This document shows positions 1-9,919 of a stretch of 64,000 nucleotides of DNA, in pieces (position 1 is the first letter of the stretch; each line of letters starts with the position of its first letter). The stretch covers positions 1 to 64,000 of the forward strand of contig NZ_JTAM01000054.1 in the NCBI RefSeq assembly GCF_000812565.1, read 5' to 3'. The notes beneath the pieces were generated by a model. That model was not told the origin of the DNA, made no database searches, and was given only the letters and a program-made list of their open reading frames with translations. Position numbers and translations under genes: made by a program. Origin of the DNA: Flammeovirga sp. OC4 (GTDB taxonomy: Bacteria > Bacteroidota > Bacteroidia > Cytophagales > Flammeovirgaceae).

Positions 1-250
1 AGACAGTCCAAACTAATGGGGTAACTATACCTAATCCCATATTACTTTCAAGTTTTATTATCTTAAATATTTCCGCATGATTAGACTTATACTTCTCCAA
101 AACATGATCTAATTCTTTTGTTAATGGTCCATCTTTAACAATTACAATTTCATTTGGTTTTATTGTTTGGTTTAAAACACTATCAATGCTTTGTTCTAAA
201 AATAAAGGATTTTCTTTGTAATAAATTGATATTAAAACAGAATATTTCAT
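1..250 (-). CDS. Glycosyltransferase family 2, N-terminal part (cut by window edge)
   Basis: The visible 83 codons are the start of a GT-A fold family 2 glycosyltransferase: an opening beta strand (MKYSVLISIYY), a 'SIDSVLNQT' helix and 'EIVIVKDGP', which matches the nucleotide-binding VxDGS/P segment of the family. The gene runs off the left edge, so the DxD motif and C-terminus are not seen. Its ATG (248-250) overlaps the TGA of the upstream O-antigen ligase-like gene as ATGA, which suggests translational coupling. It is inferred to add one sugar to the repeat unit made by this cluster; donor and acceptor cannot be told. Confidence 0.85.
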   Translation of the reverse strand, partial: MKYSVLISIYYKENPLFLEQSIDSVLNQTIKPNEIVIVKDGPLTKELDHVLEKYKSNHAEIFKIIKLESNMGLGIVTPLVWTV

Positions 251-1425
251 TTTTTATTTGGTAAGTATAAATATGTGAAATATGTAAATATAGTTAAACC
301 ATAATTTCTATTTAAAACAGCTTCAGTGTTAAATACTATTAAAAATAAGGATGAAATGATTATTGCCTCATAATTTTTATTTTTAATATAATAATTATAT
401 ACATAAGCAAAACATATTAATATAAATACAAAACCAAATAACCCTAATTCTAAAATAAATGATATGTATTGGTTGTGGGCACCTAAATTTTTCTCATAGA
501 GGTAAATCTCATCATTTTCTTTATATATTTTACTTAATTCATTTTTTCCATTGCCAATTCCAACTCCTAATATTAGGTTTTTAGTTGAACCACAAACAAC
601 AGTGAGCGAATATTTCCAAATTCTTAGTCTTATTGATAAACCATTATCCTTTACAGTTACAGGTTCATCAGATAAATTTATAGCTTCAAATACATTGAAA
701 TTCCTATTTGGCATTTTCTGTTTAGACATAATCAACATACCAAATATGAATAATATCGAAATAAATAAAATAGCAACCTTAAAGTTTCGTTTTAAAATGA
801 TAGCTAATAATACTACCAATATATATACAGTAACTGTCCTTGAGTTTAACAACAATAAATAAAACAGAAGTAATACAGTAATAGGTATCAAATATTTTGG
901 CTTATTCGCATATTCTTGAATTGATAAAATTAAAGCAATTCCAATTGAAATTGATAAATAAACTGGATGTACATCAAATATATTTGATGACAAATCTTTA
1001 TAGAAAAAAAATTCGGTTTGTATACCCCACCTATGTTCAACAAAAAAATAATTGAAAATTGCAATTGATAAGGATAATATCGAATAAAAAAAAGATGTAT
1101 TAATAAAATATATTTTTAGTTCATTTTTATTTTTATTTAATAAGAGTATGACAGGTATAATTAATAAGGTGAAATAAACTTCAATTTTTGTAAACGTAGT
1201 TTCATTAAATAAAAAAAAGGATGCAATAAAAGGAATTATTGGTAATATAAATTCTTTTTTTAATGGATTACTTTTCCTCCAAAACAATATAAAATAAAAA
1301 CCGAAACAAATGTAAAGAATATTATTCAGCACATTCAGACCACTTATGATAGAGAACGAGAATAAAATGAACAGGTAATTAATTATATTATTTTTGAGAT
1401 TAATATCTAAACATTGCTTTTTCAT
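247..1425 (-). CDS. O-antigen ligase / polymerase-like multi-pass membrane protein
   Basis: A hydrophobic protein of 392 residues with about ten membrane segments. It has the hallmarks of the O-antigen ligase/Wzy_C family (PF04932): 'HPVYLS' in the middle, 'LLNSRT' before a long periplasmic loop, and 'HNQYISFILELGLFG' near residue 317, where the loop histidine is functionally important in known members. Such proteins either polymerise lipid-linked repeat units (Wzy) or ligate glycans to lipid A core or proteins. An upstream TTG at 1434 is in frame, but the ATG at 1425 is the better start. It overlaps the preceding glycosyltransferase gene by 26 bases. A second polymerase-like gene lies at 2448-3662, so which is Wzy and which is a ligase is unresolved. 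Confidence 0.75.
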   Translation of the reverse strand: MKKQCLDINLKNNIINYLFILFSFSIISGLNVLNNILYICFGFYFILFWRKSNPLKKEFILPIIPFIASFFLFNETTFTKIEVYFTLLIIPVILLLNKNKNELKIYFINTSFFYSILSLSIAIFNYFFVEHRWGIQTEFFFYKDLSSNIFDVHPVYLSISIGIALILSIQEYANKPKYLIPITVLLLFYLLLLNSRTVTVYILVVLLAIILKRNFKVAILFISILFIFGMLIMSKQKMPNRNFNVFEAINLSDEPVTVKDNGLSIRLRIWKYSLTVVCGSTKNLILGVGIGNGKNELSKIYKENDEIYLYEKNLGAHNQYISFILELGLFGFVFILICFAYVYNYYIKNKNYEAIIISSLFLIVFNTEAVLNRNYGLTIFTYFTYLYLPNKK

Positions 1426-2464
1426 ATAATTCAAAATATTTATTTGCCATTATTTTATCTGTATAATTATTTAGATACTTTTTATAAGCGTTATCTATAT
1501 ACATTTGCTTATTAGAAATTATATTCTTCAACTTTTGATTAAAATCAGTTATATCATCAGGTTTAAAAAAAGCAATTTCATTTTTATTAAATAACTCTCT
1601 AAAAGTAGGTATATCAGAGGCTATAACTGGGGTTTTATAACGAGCAGCCTCTATTAATGTTAAACCAAAACCTTCAGATCTAGAAGGAATTACAAAAGCA
1701 TCAAAATATTTTAAATATTTATAACTATTTTCCTTATATCCTAAAAATAAGACTTGTTCTTGAACCCCTAATAAATTTGACATCCTTTTTAAATTATTTA
1801 ATAACAATCCATCACCAATTAAAATAAAACCTAGATTTTTATTAATAGTTAAAAGTTTTAGTACTTGATCAATCCCTTTTCTTTCTGTTAAAATACACAT
1901 ACTACCAATTGTTGTACTGAATTTATCACGAAAAGAAGTTAACAATTTATGATCATTCGATTGAACCGGAGTTTGCTCTTTATTTTCTAATATCCCATTA
2001 TAAATGTGACAAATATTTTTCACACCTCTTTTTTCATAGTATTTTTTCATTGCTACTGTTAAAGTTACTAGATAGTCAACTCTTCTAAAAATTGCTTTCC
2101 ATACATGATAAAAAACAGTAGAAATAAAAAAATTATATTCAAATTTTAGCTCATCAATATAGTTATGAGCTGTCGAAATATGATAAACTGATTCTTCATT
2201 ATTATAATGGTAAATACCATATAAATCAGGTCTTAATCCATGAGTATGGATTATATCAAATCCTTTCAATTTATGGGAAAAATTTATTTTCTCTACTTTA
2301 CAATTGAAATGTAGCTTTGATGATTTTACCTCGTCAAAATAAAAAACTTCAAATTCAAACCTTGTTTGAGTTAACATTAAATCAGTTATTGATTTAACTA
2401 CTTTAATAGGTCCTCTATCTAAAAGAGATGGTATAACAAAACAAATCTTATTTTTCTTTATCAT
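1400..2464 (-). CDS. Glycosyltransferase family 4 (GT-B)
   Basis: A GT-B fold enzyme of about 354 residues. The C-terminal half shows the family 4 core: 'TERKGIDQVLKLL', 'LIGDG', 'VLFLGY', and the E-x7-E nucleotide-sugar motif in 'SRSEGFGLTLIEAARYKTP' followed by 'VIASDIPTFREL'. The N-terminal half has the acceptor-domain opening 'KICFVIPSLLDRGPIKVV'. Two in-frame ATGs (2476 and 2464) exist; the second gives the more typical MIKKNK start. It is embedded between two polymerase-like membrane genes with short overlaps, so it is very likely co-transcribed and adds a sugar to the undecaprenyl-linked repeat unit. Linkage and donor cannot be read from sequence. Confidence 0.85.
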   Translation of the reverse strand: MIKKNKICFVIPSLLDRGPIKVVKSITDLMLTQTRFEFEVFYFDEVKSSKLHFNCKVEKINFSHKLKGFDIIHTHGLRPDLYGIYHYNNEESVYHISTAHNYIDELKFEYNFFISTVFYHVWKAIFRRVDYLVTLTVAMKKYYEKRGVKNICHIYNGILENKEQTPVQSNDHKLLTSFRDKFSTTIGSMCILTERKGIDQVLKLLTINKNLGFILIGDGLLLNNLKRMSNLLGVQEQVLFLGYKENSYKYLKYFDAFVIPSRSEGFGLTLIEAARYKTPVIASDIPTFRELFNKNEIAFFKPDDITDFNQKLKNIISNKQMYIDNAYKKYLNNYTDKIMANKYFELYEKAMFRY

Positions 2465-3662
2465 AAAAAAAGGCATTAAAAATTCCTAAGTATAAACAAA
2501 TAAGAGCAGATGTTGCAACATGACCCGAAGTTATTGATACCGATAATAAAAAAATGTTTGCACAAAAAGCACCTCTTCTTAATTCAAAATTATCTTTAGA
2601 TTTGTTATTTTTTAGTAATACAAAAATGTTATAAATAATAAAAGGGTAAAAAAATAATAAACCTGTAATTCCAAAAAAGAAAAACAAATCTGTTACATCT
2701 ATTTCTGTTCTTTGAGCATTTTCTAAAAATACTCCAGAACTTCCTCCAATTAAATATTCTATAACTCCATAAGAGTCATTAACATAAATTAAAGCCTTTT
2801 CAACAAACAAATCTCTTCTTGATAATAAAAAAGTAAGTATTGATTCATTTTTGTATTGACTTGCAAAAGTTAGATAACGGTCCAAAAAACCTAAATTATA
2901 GCTTATTAGAAAAATAAAAACCAAAATTAAAGGGGCTACGAAAACAAAGCTTAATGTAAAGTAAAAATGCTTTTTCCTCATTTTACTACCAATTTTATCA
3001 TAAATTGGTAGTAAAAAAAGAATTATTATATAACCTGCAACTATTGCTTTTGTGTTCAATAAATATGCAAACCAAAAAAATATAACTACATAGAGTATAA
3101 ATTTTTTTTTATTGCTATAAAATTTAGAAAACAAAAAAGAAGCAAGTATTCCAGAAAGAGTACTCACATCATTACCTGCATGAAAAAAACCTCTTGTTCC
3201 TATTCCTCCATGTCTTTGAGCATTACCCAATCCAATTGACCCAAGTAACATATTAATAAACAATACAAAAAAAGATATGAAAATAAATTTTTCTAAAAAG
3301 GAAATGTCTATTTTTTTTTGCACTACTAACAACCTTATGTAATAGAATAATGAGAAAATTGTTACAATTCTAAGAGCATCACTTATACTTACAAAAAAAG
3401 CTTGAAGTGACTGAACTAAAAATAAAGTATAAAATGCTGATAAAAAAAAAGGCAAAGATAGAATAAGAACATATATAAATCTTATGTTCTTAACAAGGAA
3501 AAGGTATAAAAGAGGTAAAATATAATATAATACCTTATGCAATGGAGATAATGAAGTATTAAAATGTTTATTAATTATCCAGATAAAAGTTTCTAAAATC
3601 AATAAAATTAATATGTAAACATTGATAATATAACTTAACTTCGTGAATTTATTTATATTCAT
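2448..3662 (-). CDS. wzy: O-antigen polymerase-like membrane protein (candidate Wzy)
   Basis: A 404-residue, Phe/Leu/Ile-rich protein with roughly eleven predicted membrane segments and a large loop around residues 265-330 containing 'SRRDLFVEKALIYVND'. No strong sequence motif is visible, which is usual for Wzy polymerases; the call rests on topology, length and position between glycosyltransferases and downstream of a flippase. It ends with 'TSGHVATSALICLYLGIFNA', reminiscent of the last helices of polymerases. The coding strand carries two A9 tracts (3102-3110 and 3311-3319). It overlaps both neighbouring genes. It could alternatively be the ligase, with the 247-1425 gene as polymerase. 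Confidence 0.6.
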   Translation of the reverse strand: MNINKFTKLSYIINVYILILLILETFIWIINKHFNTSLSPLHKVLYYILPLLYLFLVKNIRFIYVLILSLPFFLSAFYTLFLVQSLQAFFVSISDALRIVTIFSLFYYIRLLVVQKKIDISFLEKFIFISFFVLFINMLLGSIGLGNAQRHGGIGTRGFFHAGNDVSTLSGILASFLFSKFYSNKKKFILYVVIFFWFAYLLNTKAIVAGYIIILFLLPIYDKIGSKMRKKHFYFTLSFVFVAPLILVFIFLISYNLGFLDRYLTFASQYKNESILTFLLSRRDLFVEKALIYVNDSYGVIEYLIGGSSGVFLENAQRTEIDVTDLFFFFGITGLLFFYPFIIYNIFVLLKNNKSKDNFELRRGAFCANIFLLSVSITSGHVATSALICLYLGIFNAFFYDKEK

Positions 3663-4929
3663 TTTCTAAAAGCCTTGATACTTGGTCAATTTCATAATTT
3701 AGTCTATCATTCCATGACCATAATTTTTCTTGAGATGATATTTTAAGATTATATTTTATCTCTTTTAAAAAGGTAGAATTTTTTAATATGTTATATATTT
3801 TTTTGGAAATTTTTTTGTAATCGTTATCATTTAAGTCTATATCATCATTTACGTTGAATAAAACTCCATTAAAATTATCCTGTATTAAATCTTTAGTATC
3901 TCCATTATTAAGTGTTACAATAAGCTTATTATGAATCATAGCTTCTAATAGAGGGTTTCCGACATTAGTACTATCATACATCGATAAAAATATATTATTC
4001 AACTCAAAATGAAGAGGAACTTGAGTATGTGGTATCGCACCAATAAAACGCACCTCATTTTTTAATTGCATTTTTTCTACTAGATTTTCTAGATTTTGTC
4101 TTTCAAACCCTTCTCCAATAATTGTGTAAATAATTTTGGCTTCAGGGAAAAGTTCTTTGAAAGACTTTATTAGATTAATACATCTATAAACTCGCTTATG
4201 AGTATCTAACCTTGAAACAGATACGAACTTGTAAAAGTTATCATACTCTTCATAATGTTTTAATTTCGTTTCATGTAAATCCTGGGGTAATAAATATTGT
4301 TTTTCAACCCCATTTCTCAAAAATAAACATTTATCCTTCTGTTTAGAATTTAGTTTATTAAGAACATCTACTCCTTGAGAGCCATCATTAGTCATTATAC
4401 ATAAGTCAGAATTTGGTGTTTTTAAAGCAGTAATAACGTCCCAATTTGAAATAAACCGAAGTTTATTATTTTTCCTCAACCATTCCTTTACGTACAAAAC
4501 ACCTTGAAATCTAGTTACAAACTTAGAGTTAGTTTTTGTTAACTTTAATAATAATCTAGCAGCTAAGACACCATACACCTCATAGCCATAAAGAATATCT
4601 ATTTTATTATTCTTCAAAATTTTTTGACCATAAATATAAAGATTCAAAATCAATAGAATATTTCTAATTCTTGATATTATTCCCTTCATTAAAGGTGTAT
4701 TGAATCGGGAATGAACTGATGATAAAGGTATATTAAACCTAATAGTACTGATTCCTTCAATATCTATAACTTTTTCATAGTAATAATCTCCATTTATTGA
4801 AGTATCTCTTCCAACAACATAATATACGTCCCACCCTTTTTCTAAATAAGCTTTTGGTGTTTTTGAAATAACTTGAATTGATTTTTCTTTAAAATCTAGA
4901 CCGGATAAAAATAAAATTGATTTTTTCAT
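3649..4929 (-). CDS. Glycosyltransferase family 4-like (GT-B)
   Basis: A 426-residue GT-B glycosyltransferase. Residues after about 230 give the nucleotide-binding domain: 'VSRLDTHKRVYRCINLI', 'IIGEGFERQNLENLV', 'VRFIGAIPH' and a divergent E-x7-E segment 'STNVGNPLLEAMIHNKLIV', where the first Glu of the motif is replaced. The N-terminus 'SILFLSGLDFKEKSIQVISKTPKAYLEKGWDVYYV' fits an acceptor-binding Rossmann domain. The ATG is preceded by a 13-base gap from the upstream glycosyltransferase gene, and its 3' end overlaps wzy by 14 bases. It is inferred to work on the same repeat unit; substrate unknown. Confidence 0.8.
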   Translation of the reverse strand: MKKSILFLSGLDFKEKSIQVISKTPKAYLEKGWDVYYVVGRDTSINGDYYYEKVIDIEGISTIRFNIPLSSVHSRFNTPLMKGIISRIRNILLILNLYIYGQKILKNNKIDILYGYEVYGVLAARLLLKLTKTNSKFVTRFQGVLYVKEWLRKNNKLRFISNWDVITALKTPNSDLCIMTNDGSQGVDVLNKLNSKQKDKCLFLRNGVEKQYLLPQDLHETKLKHYEEYDNFYKFVSVSRLDTHKRVYRCINLIKSFKELFPEAKIIYTIIGEGFERQNLENLVEKMQLKNEVRFIGAIPHTQVPLHFELNNIFLSMYDSTNVGNPLLEAMIHNKLIVTLNNGDTKDLIQDNFNGVLFNVNDDIDLNDNDYKKISKKIYNILKNSTFLKEIKYNLKISSQEKLWSWNDRLNYEIDQVSRLLENEYK

Positions 4930-4942
4930 TCAAACTTAGAAT

Positions 4943-6052
4943 CTAAAAATTTAAAATAACATCTAGATAATTATCACTTTCTAGCCTAAAGTCCTTTCCT
5001 TCTGAAAAAAAATTATAAGCATTATTACCTAGTTCTACTCTTTTATTTTTATCATTTAGAGTAATCACAGCATTTTTAAAATCTAAATAATCTTCAGGTG
5101 ATATACAAACTCCAGATTTTGACAGATCAATATATTTTTTAAGATTACCAAAGTTACTAGTTAATACAGGCAAGCCTACTGCCATATAATCAAAATTTTT
5201 TATTGGTAAATTTCTTTCTAATTTTTTAATATTTTTCCATATACAAACCCCTACTTGGTATTGTTTTAATTTATCATAAAGCTTGTTTAAAGGTATATAA
5301 TCATTGTATTTTATAAATTCATTGGAACTTAAAAGATCATTATTCACCTCTTTCAAATTTGTATAAAAATTTAATTCTAACTTAAAATCATTTTTTTCAT
5401 TGTTAAATCTATTAGTAAAATCAATAATATTCCCAACACCTTTATAAGGGTTCATTGTTCCAATATATACCAACTTTAACAAATTATCATTCTGCCAATA
5501 TTCTTTTATTATATTTCCCTTTGGTATCAATGGATAATTTCTCATCAAATAAACTTTAGGATGATATTTTTTGTAATATTCTAACAAATAATCATCAGTA
5601 CAAAATACAGTATCAATAAAATAAAAAGATAATAACTCTACATATTTTAAAATATAAGCTTTTACTTTATTTCTATCAAACACTAATATTTGTTCAAAAT
5701 AGTCTTCATGTGCATCGTAAATAATTCTAACCTTCGCACCAAAAAAAAATTTTATTGGAAATAAGAATATAAGTTCTCGAATATCTGAAAATTGTATAAC
5801 ATCTGGTTTTAGCTCATGAACAGTTTTTAAAATATTAAAGATATTTTTAATAATCCGCACAATTAAATTATTAGATTTTTTTAATTTTATATATTTGTCA
5901 ATGTATGATGCATTTTCATATGTTTCATCTTCCCTATTGGTTAACCAATATATATCACAACTGTTGGTTTCCTTAATAACTTTTATCTCCCTGTGAAATA
6001 ATCGAGGATCATCACTTCTGTGTGCTAAACCTATAAATAAAATTTTCCTCAT
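4943..6052 (-). CDS. Glycosyltransferase (GT-B, family 4-like)
   Basis: A 369-residue cytoplasmic glycosyltransferase. It opens 'KILFIGLAHRSDDPRLFHREI', a form common in bacterial GT4 enzymes that act on polysaccharide repeat units. It contains 'VIYDAHEDYFEQ' (a DAHE motif), 'LVYIGTMNPYKGVGNIIDF' at the start of the donor domain, and 'LPIKNFDYMAVGLPVLTSNFG', the usual KxxEYMAxGxPV segment with Glu replaced by Asp. Its ATG overlaps the TGA of the upstream glycosidase-like gene as ATGA, so the two are probably translationally coupled. An A9 tract (plus-strand 5741-5749) lies inside the gene. Donor and acceptor are unknown. Confidence 0.8.
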   Translation of the reverse strand: MRKILFIGLAHRSDDPRLFHREIKVIKETNSCDIYWLTNREDETYENASYIDKYIKLKKSNNLIVRIIKNIFNILKTVHELKPDVIQFSDIRELIFLFPIKFFFGAKVRIIYDAHEDYFEQILVFDRNKVKAYILKYVELLSFYFIDTVFCTDDYLLEYYKKYHPKVYLMRNYPLIPKGNIIKEYWQNDNLLKLVYIGTMNPYKGVGNIIDFTNRFNNEKNDFKLELNFYTNLKEVNNDLLSSNEFIKYNDYIPLNKLYDKLKQYQVGVCIWKNIKKLERNLPIKNFDYMAVGLPVLTSNFGNLKKYIDLSKSGVCISPEDYLDFKNAVITLNDKNKRVELGNNAYNFFSEGKDFRLESDNYLDVILNF

Positions 6053-7083
6053 CTAATTAATCTAATTAATTCATAATTTCTTGCTAAAAAAGTCTCTTTA
6101 TCTACAATGTTAAAATCTTCAGACATTTGAAAACTACATTCATTTTTAATGAAATCGTCATTTACTCTTAACCTGAATGTTTTTGAAACAAATGCTAATT
6201 CGAAACCAGATAAATTGTAACCATATGAAAATTCATTGTTATTAAGGTTCTTTTTTATAAAATCTTCTTTTTCAAGTAATGCAATCATTTTTTTAAATTT
6301 TTTAGTTTTAAAAAAAGAATGATTAGGATTGATAATATAAAACTCAGCCAAAGCTACTAACGTGAAAATATGATACGGAACTTCTTTACTTTTTACACTC
6401 TTCTTTCTAATATTTATTAGGCTATATTTAAGATTACGAAGAAAATCTTGTTTAACTATTAATCTTGCCAACCCATTGTTTTTTAAAAATGATCGCTCAT
6501 CCAACTTATTAAAAAAAATGTTTACTCTCTCTGCAATTTTTTCTGAATTTATAAATGTATTACTCATTGCTACTACAGAAGTAAACCATACTTGTTGATT
6601 AAATGTCAATTCAAATCCGTCATTTTCTCCGTATTCATTTAAATTATACCATAAACCTTTTTCTTCATCAAAACTAAATAAATCAATATATTCAGTTAAG
6701 TGTTTCAATATAATTGGGTCAGAATAATATTTAATTGAATAATATAATGATTCTATAATCCATGCTGGACCTACCAATCCATTATATTTATTTCGTCTTT
6801 CATCACTTCGACTTATAAAATTGCCAACAATTGGTTTATGTTCTTTTTCAAACATATATCCATAACACTTATATGAGGCAACTTTATAAGATTCATCTTT
6901 TGTAAGATTATATAAAAAAGCAAACAAAATACTCCAATGAGCTGTATTACGAATAGGAGTCATGATATGTCTATGGGGACCATTTATTCCTTCTGGCATA
7001 GAACCATTCTTCTTTTGTAAAAGGATACCTTTTTGCCCTAATTCCTTACAATATTTTATATTGTTTTCATAATCTATATTCAT
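6049..7083 (-). CDS. Six-hairpin glycosidase-like protein in the polysaccharide cluster
   Basis: A 344-residue soluble protein with no signal peptide. Its spaced helical pairs and segments such as 'GLVGPAWIIESLYYSIKYY', 'GLWYNLNEYGENDGFELTFN' followed by 'QQVWF', and 'LARLIVK' resemble the (alpha/alpha)6 toroid of six-hairpin glycosidases (unsaturated glucuronyl hydrolase-type proteins and relatives). I cannot assign a family or point with confidence to a catalytic Asp. It lies between wzx and glycosyltransferase genes and overlaps the next gene as ATGA, so it is expressed with the assembly genes. Possible roles are trimming of glycan intermediates or a non-catalytic scaffold. This is inference only. 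Confidence 0.55.
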   Translation of the reverse strand: MNIDYENNIKYCKELGQKGILLQKKNGSMPEGINGPHRHIMTPIRNTAHWSILFAFLYNLTKDESYKVASYKCYGYMFEKEHKPIVGNFISRSDERRNKYNGLVGPAWIIESLYYSIKYYSDPIILKHLTEYIDLFSFDEEKGLWYNLNEYGENDGFELTFNQQVWFTSVVAMSNTFINSEKIAERVNIFFNKLDERSFLKNNGLARLIVKQDFLRNLKYSLINIRKKSVKSKEVPYHIFTLVALAEFYIINPNHSFFKTKKFKKMIALLEKEDFIKKNLNNNEFSYGYNLSGFELAFVSKTFRLRVNDDFIKNECSFQMSEDFNIVDKETFLARNYELIRLIR

Positions 7084-7088
7084 GTAAT

Positions 7089-8360
7089 TTATATTTTCCT
7101 TTTGACAACTAAAAAAATCACAAATAATAAAAATGTATAAGAAAGTGATAGATTTAAAGATAGGCTTTTGATAAAAGACTCTAAATTATATCTACAATAA
7201 TAACCTATTATAAACGTAATAATATGAGTTAATAATATTACAGAATGGCAAAACAAAGATACTTTCTGTCTTTCTAATGCAACATTGGTCATACTTAATG
7301 GTGAAACTAAAAACCTGATAAAAAATAGAGGGATAAGTATTTTTGAATAAGTTCCGGCAATACTCCATTGATCACCTAAATACACAATAAATAAATCTTC
7401 AACAATAAAAAAGGTAATTAAAAAGATCCCTCCACCAATGATAAATAATTTCAGCAAGGTTTCTTTGAAAATTTTTAAAACAAATTCCTCATTATGCTTA
7501 TTTTCGGATATTTTTTGAAAGTAAACTTGCCCTATTGAATTACCAATTACTCCTGATGGCACACCCAAATACTTAAATGCAATCGAATAAAACCCGACAG
7601 ATGACAAATTATACCATTTTGATATAATTATATTTGTCATATTAGTAGATAAAACATTCATAAAAATCCCCCAAAGAGTAAATTTTGGAAAATCGATGTA
7701 TTCTTTTGAAACAGCAACTATACCAGTATAGGTTAGCTTATTAATTCTAATAGTCTTATATGGGAAAATATTTATTAGTTTTATATTCCCCAAAAGATGT
7801 GAGAATACTTGACCAATTATTAAACCTCCATTAGTGGATATATACCTTAGTATCAATTGTAGAATGTTACCAAATAAAGATCTATTTATCTGTGCTTTTG
7901 CTATATTATTGAACCTTTTATGCCTTATGTTATAATAGTTTAAAGCATTAAATACTCCAATAAATATAATGCTAATAGGTATTAGAAATAACCATTTCTT
8001 TATTGATTTATCACCTAATAAAATTGATAACTGATCACTAAATAAAAATATAATAAAAAATGAAAGTATACTTAATGCAAAAGATATTAATACTGATAAT
8101 AGAGTCAAATACTTCGCTTTTCTATTACTTTCTGGTAAAACTATAGCCAATTCATATCTACCGTTTGCAATTGCTCCTAATATTTGAATTATTGATAAAT
8201 ATAAAGCTAACCGGCCAAAATCAGTAGGAGAATAAATTCTTGATAAAATTGGAGCAAAAATAAAAGGAATGAATTGGGCAAGTACTGTACCTGACATCAG
8301 TGTTATTACATTTTTAGAAAACTCTGATGACAGGATCTTATCTTTTAATTTTTGAAGCAT
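7089..8360 (-). CDS. wzx: Polysaccharide flippase, Wzx / MATE-like (MOP superfamily)
   Basis: A 423-residue membrane protein with about twelve helices. The N-terminus 'NVITLMSGTVLAQFIPFIFAP' and 'SRIYSPTDFGRLALYLSIIQILG' are the classic opening of polysaccharide biosynthesis transporters: an amphipathic start, then 'R(I/L)YSPxDFG'. It also has 'GRYELAIVLPES' and 'SVGFYSIAFKYLGVPSGVIG'. It should flip the undecaprenyl-diphosphate-linked repeat unit across the inner membrane for Wzy. It is the first gene of the very AT-rich distal part of the cluster and lies 3 bases downstream of the wbpB-like gene. Confidence 0.88.
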   Translation of the reverse strand: MLQKLKDKILSSEFSKNVITLMSGTVLAQFIPFIFAPILSRIYSPTDFGRLALYLSIIQILGAIANGRYELAIVLPESNRKAKYLTLLSVLISFALSILSFFIIFLFSDQLSILLGDKSIKKWLFLIPISIIFIGVFNALNYYNIRHKRFNNIAKAQINRSLFGNILQLILRYISTNGGLIIGQVFSHLLGNIKLINIFPYKTIRINKLTYTGIVAVSKEYIDFPKFTLWGIFMNVLSTNMTNIIISKWYNLSSVGFYSIAFKYLGVPSGVIGNSIGQVYFQKISENKHNEEFVLKIFKETLLKLFIIGGGIFLITFFIVEDLFIVYLGDQWSIAGTYSKILIPLFFIRFLVSPLSMTNVALERQKVSLFCHSVILLTHIITFIIGYYCRYNLESFIKSLSLNLSLSYTFLLFVIFLVVKRKI

Positions 8361-8363
8361 TCT

Positions 8364-9918
<1,555 letters not shown>

Positions 9919-9919
9919 T

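Noticed and set aside
551-862. Plus-strand ORF of 103 codons
   Set aside because: It lies fully antisense within the O-antigen ligase-like gene and has no recognisable domain, so it is a shadow frame.
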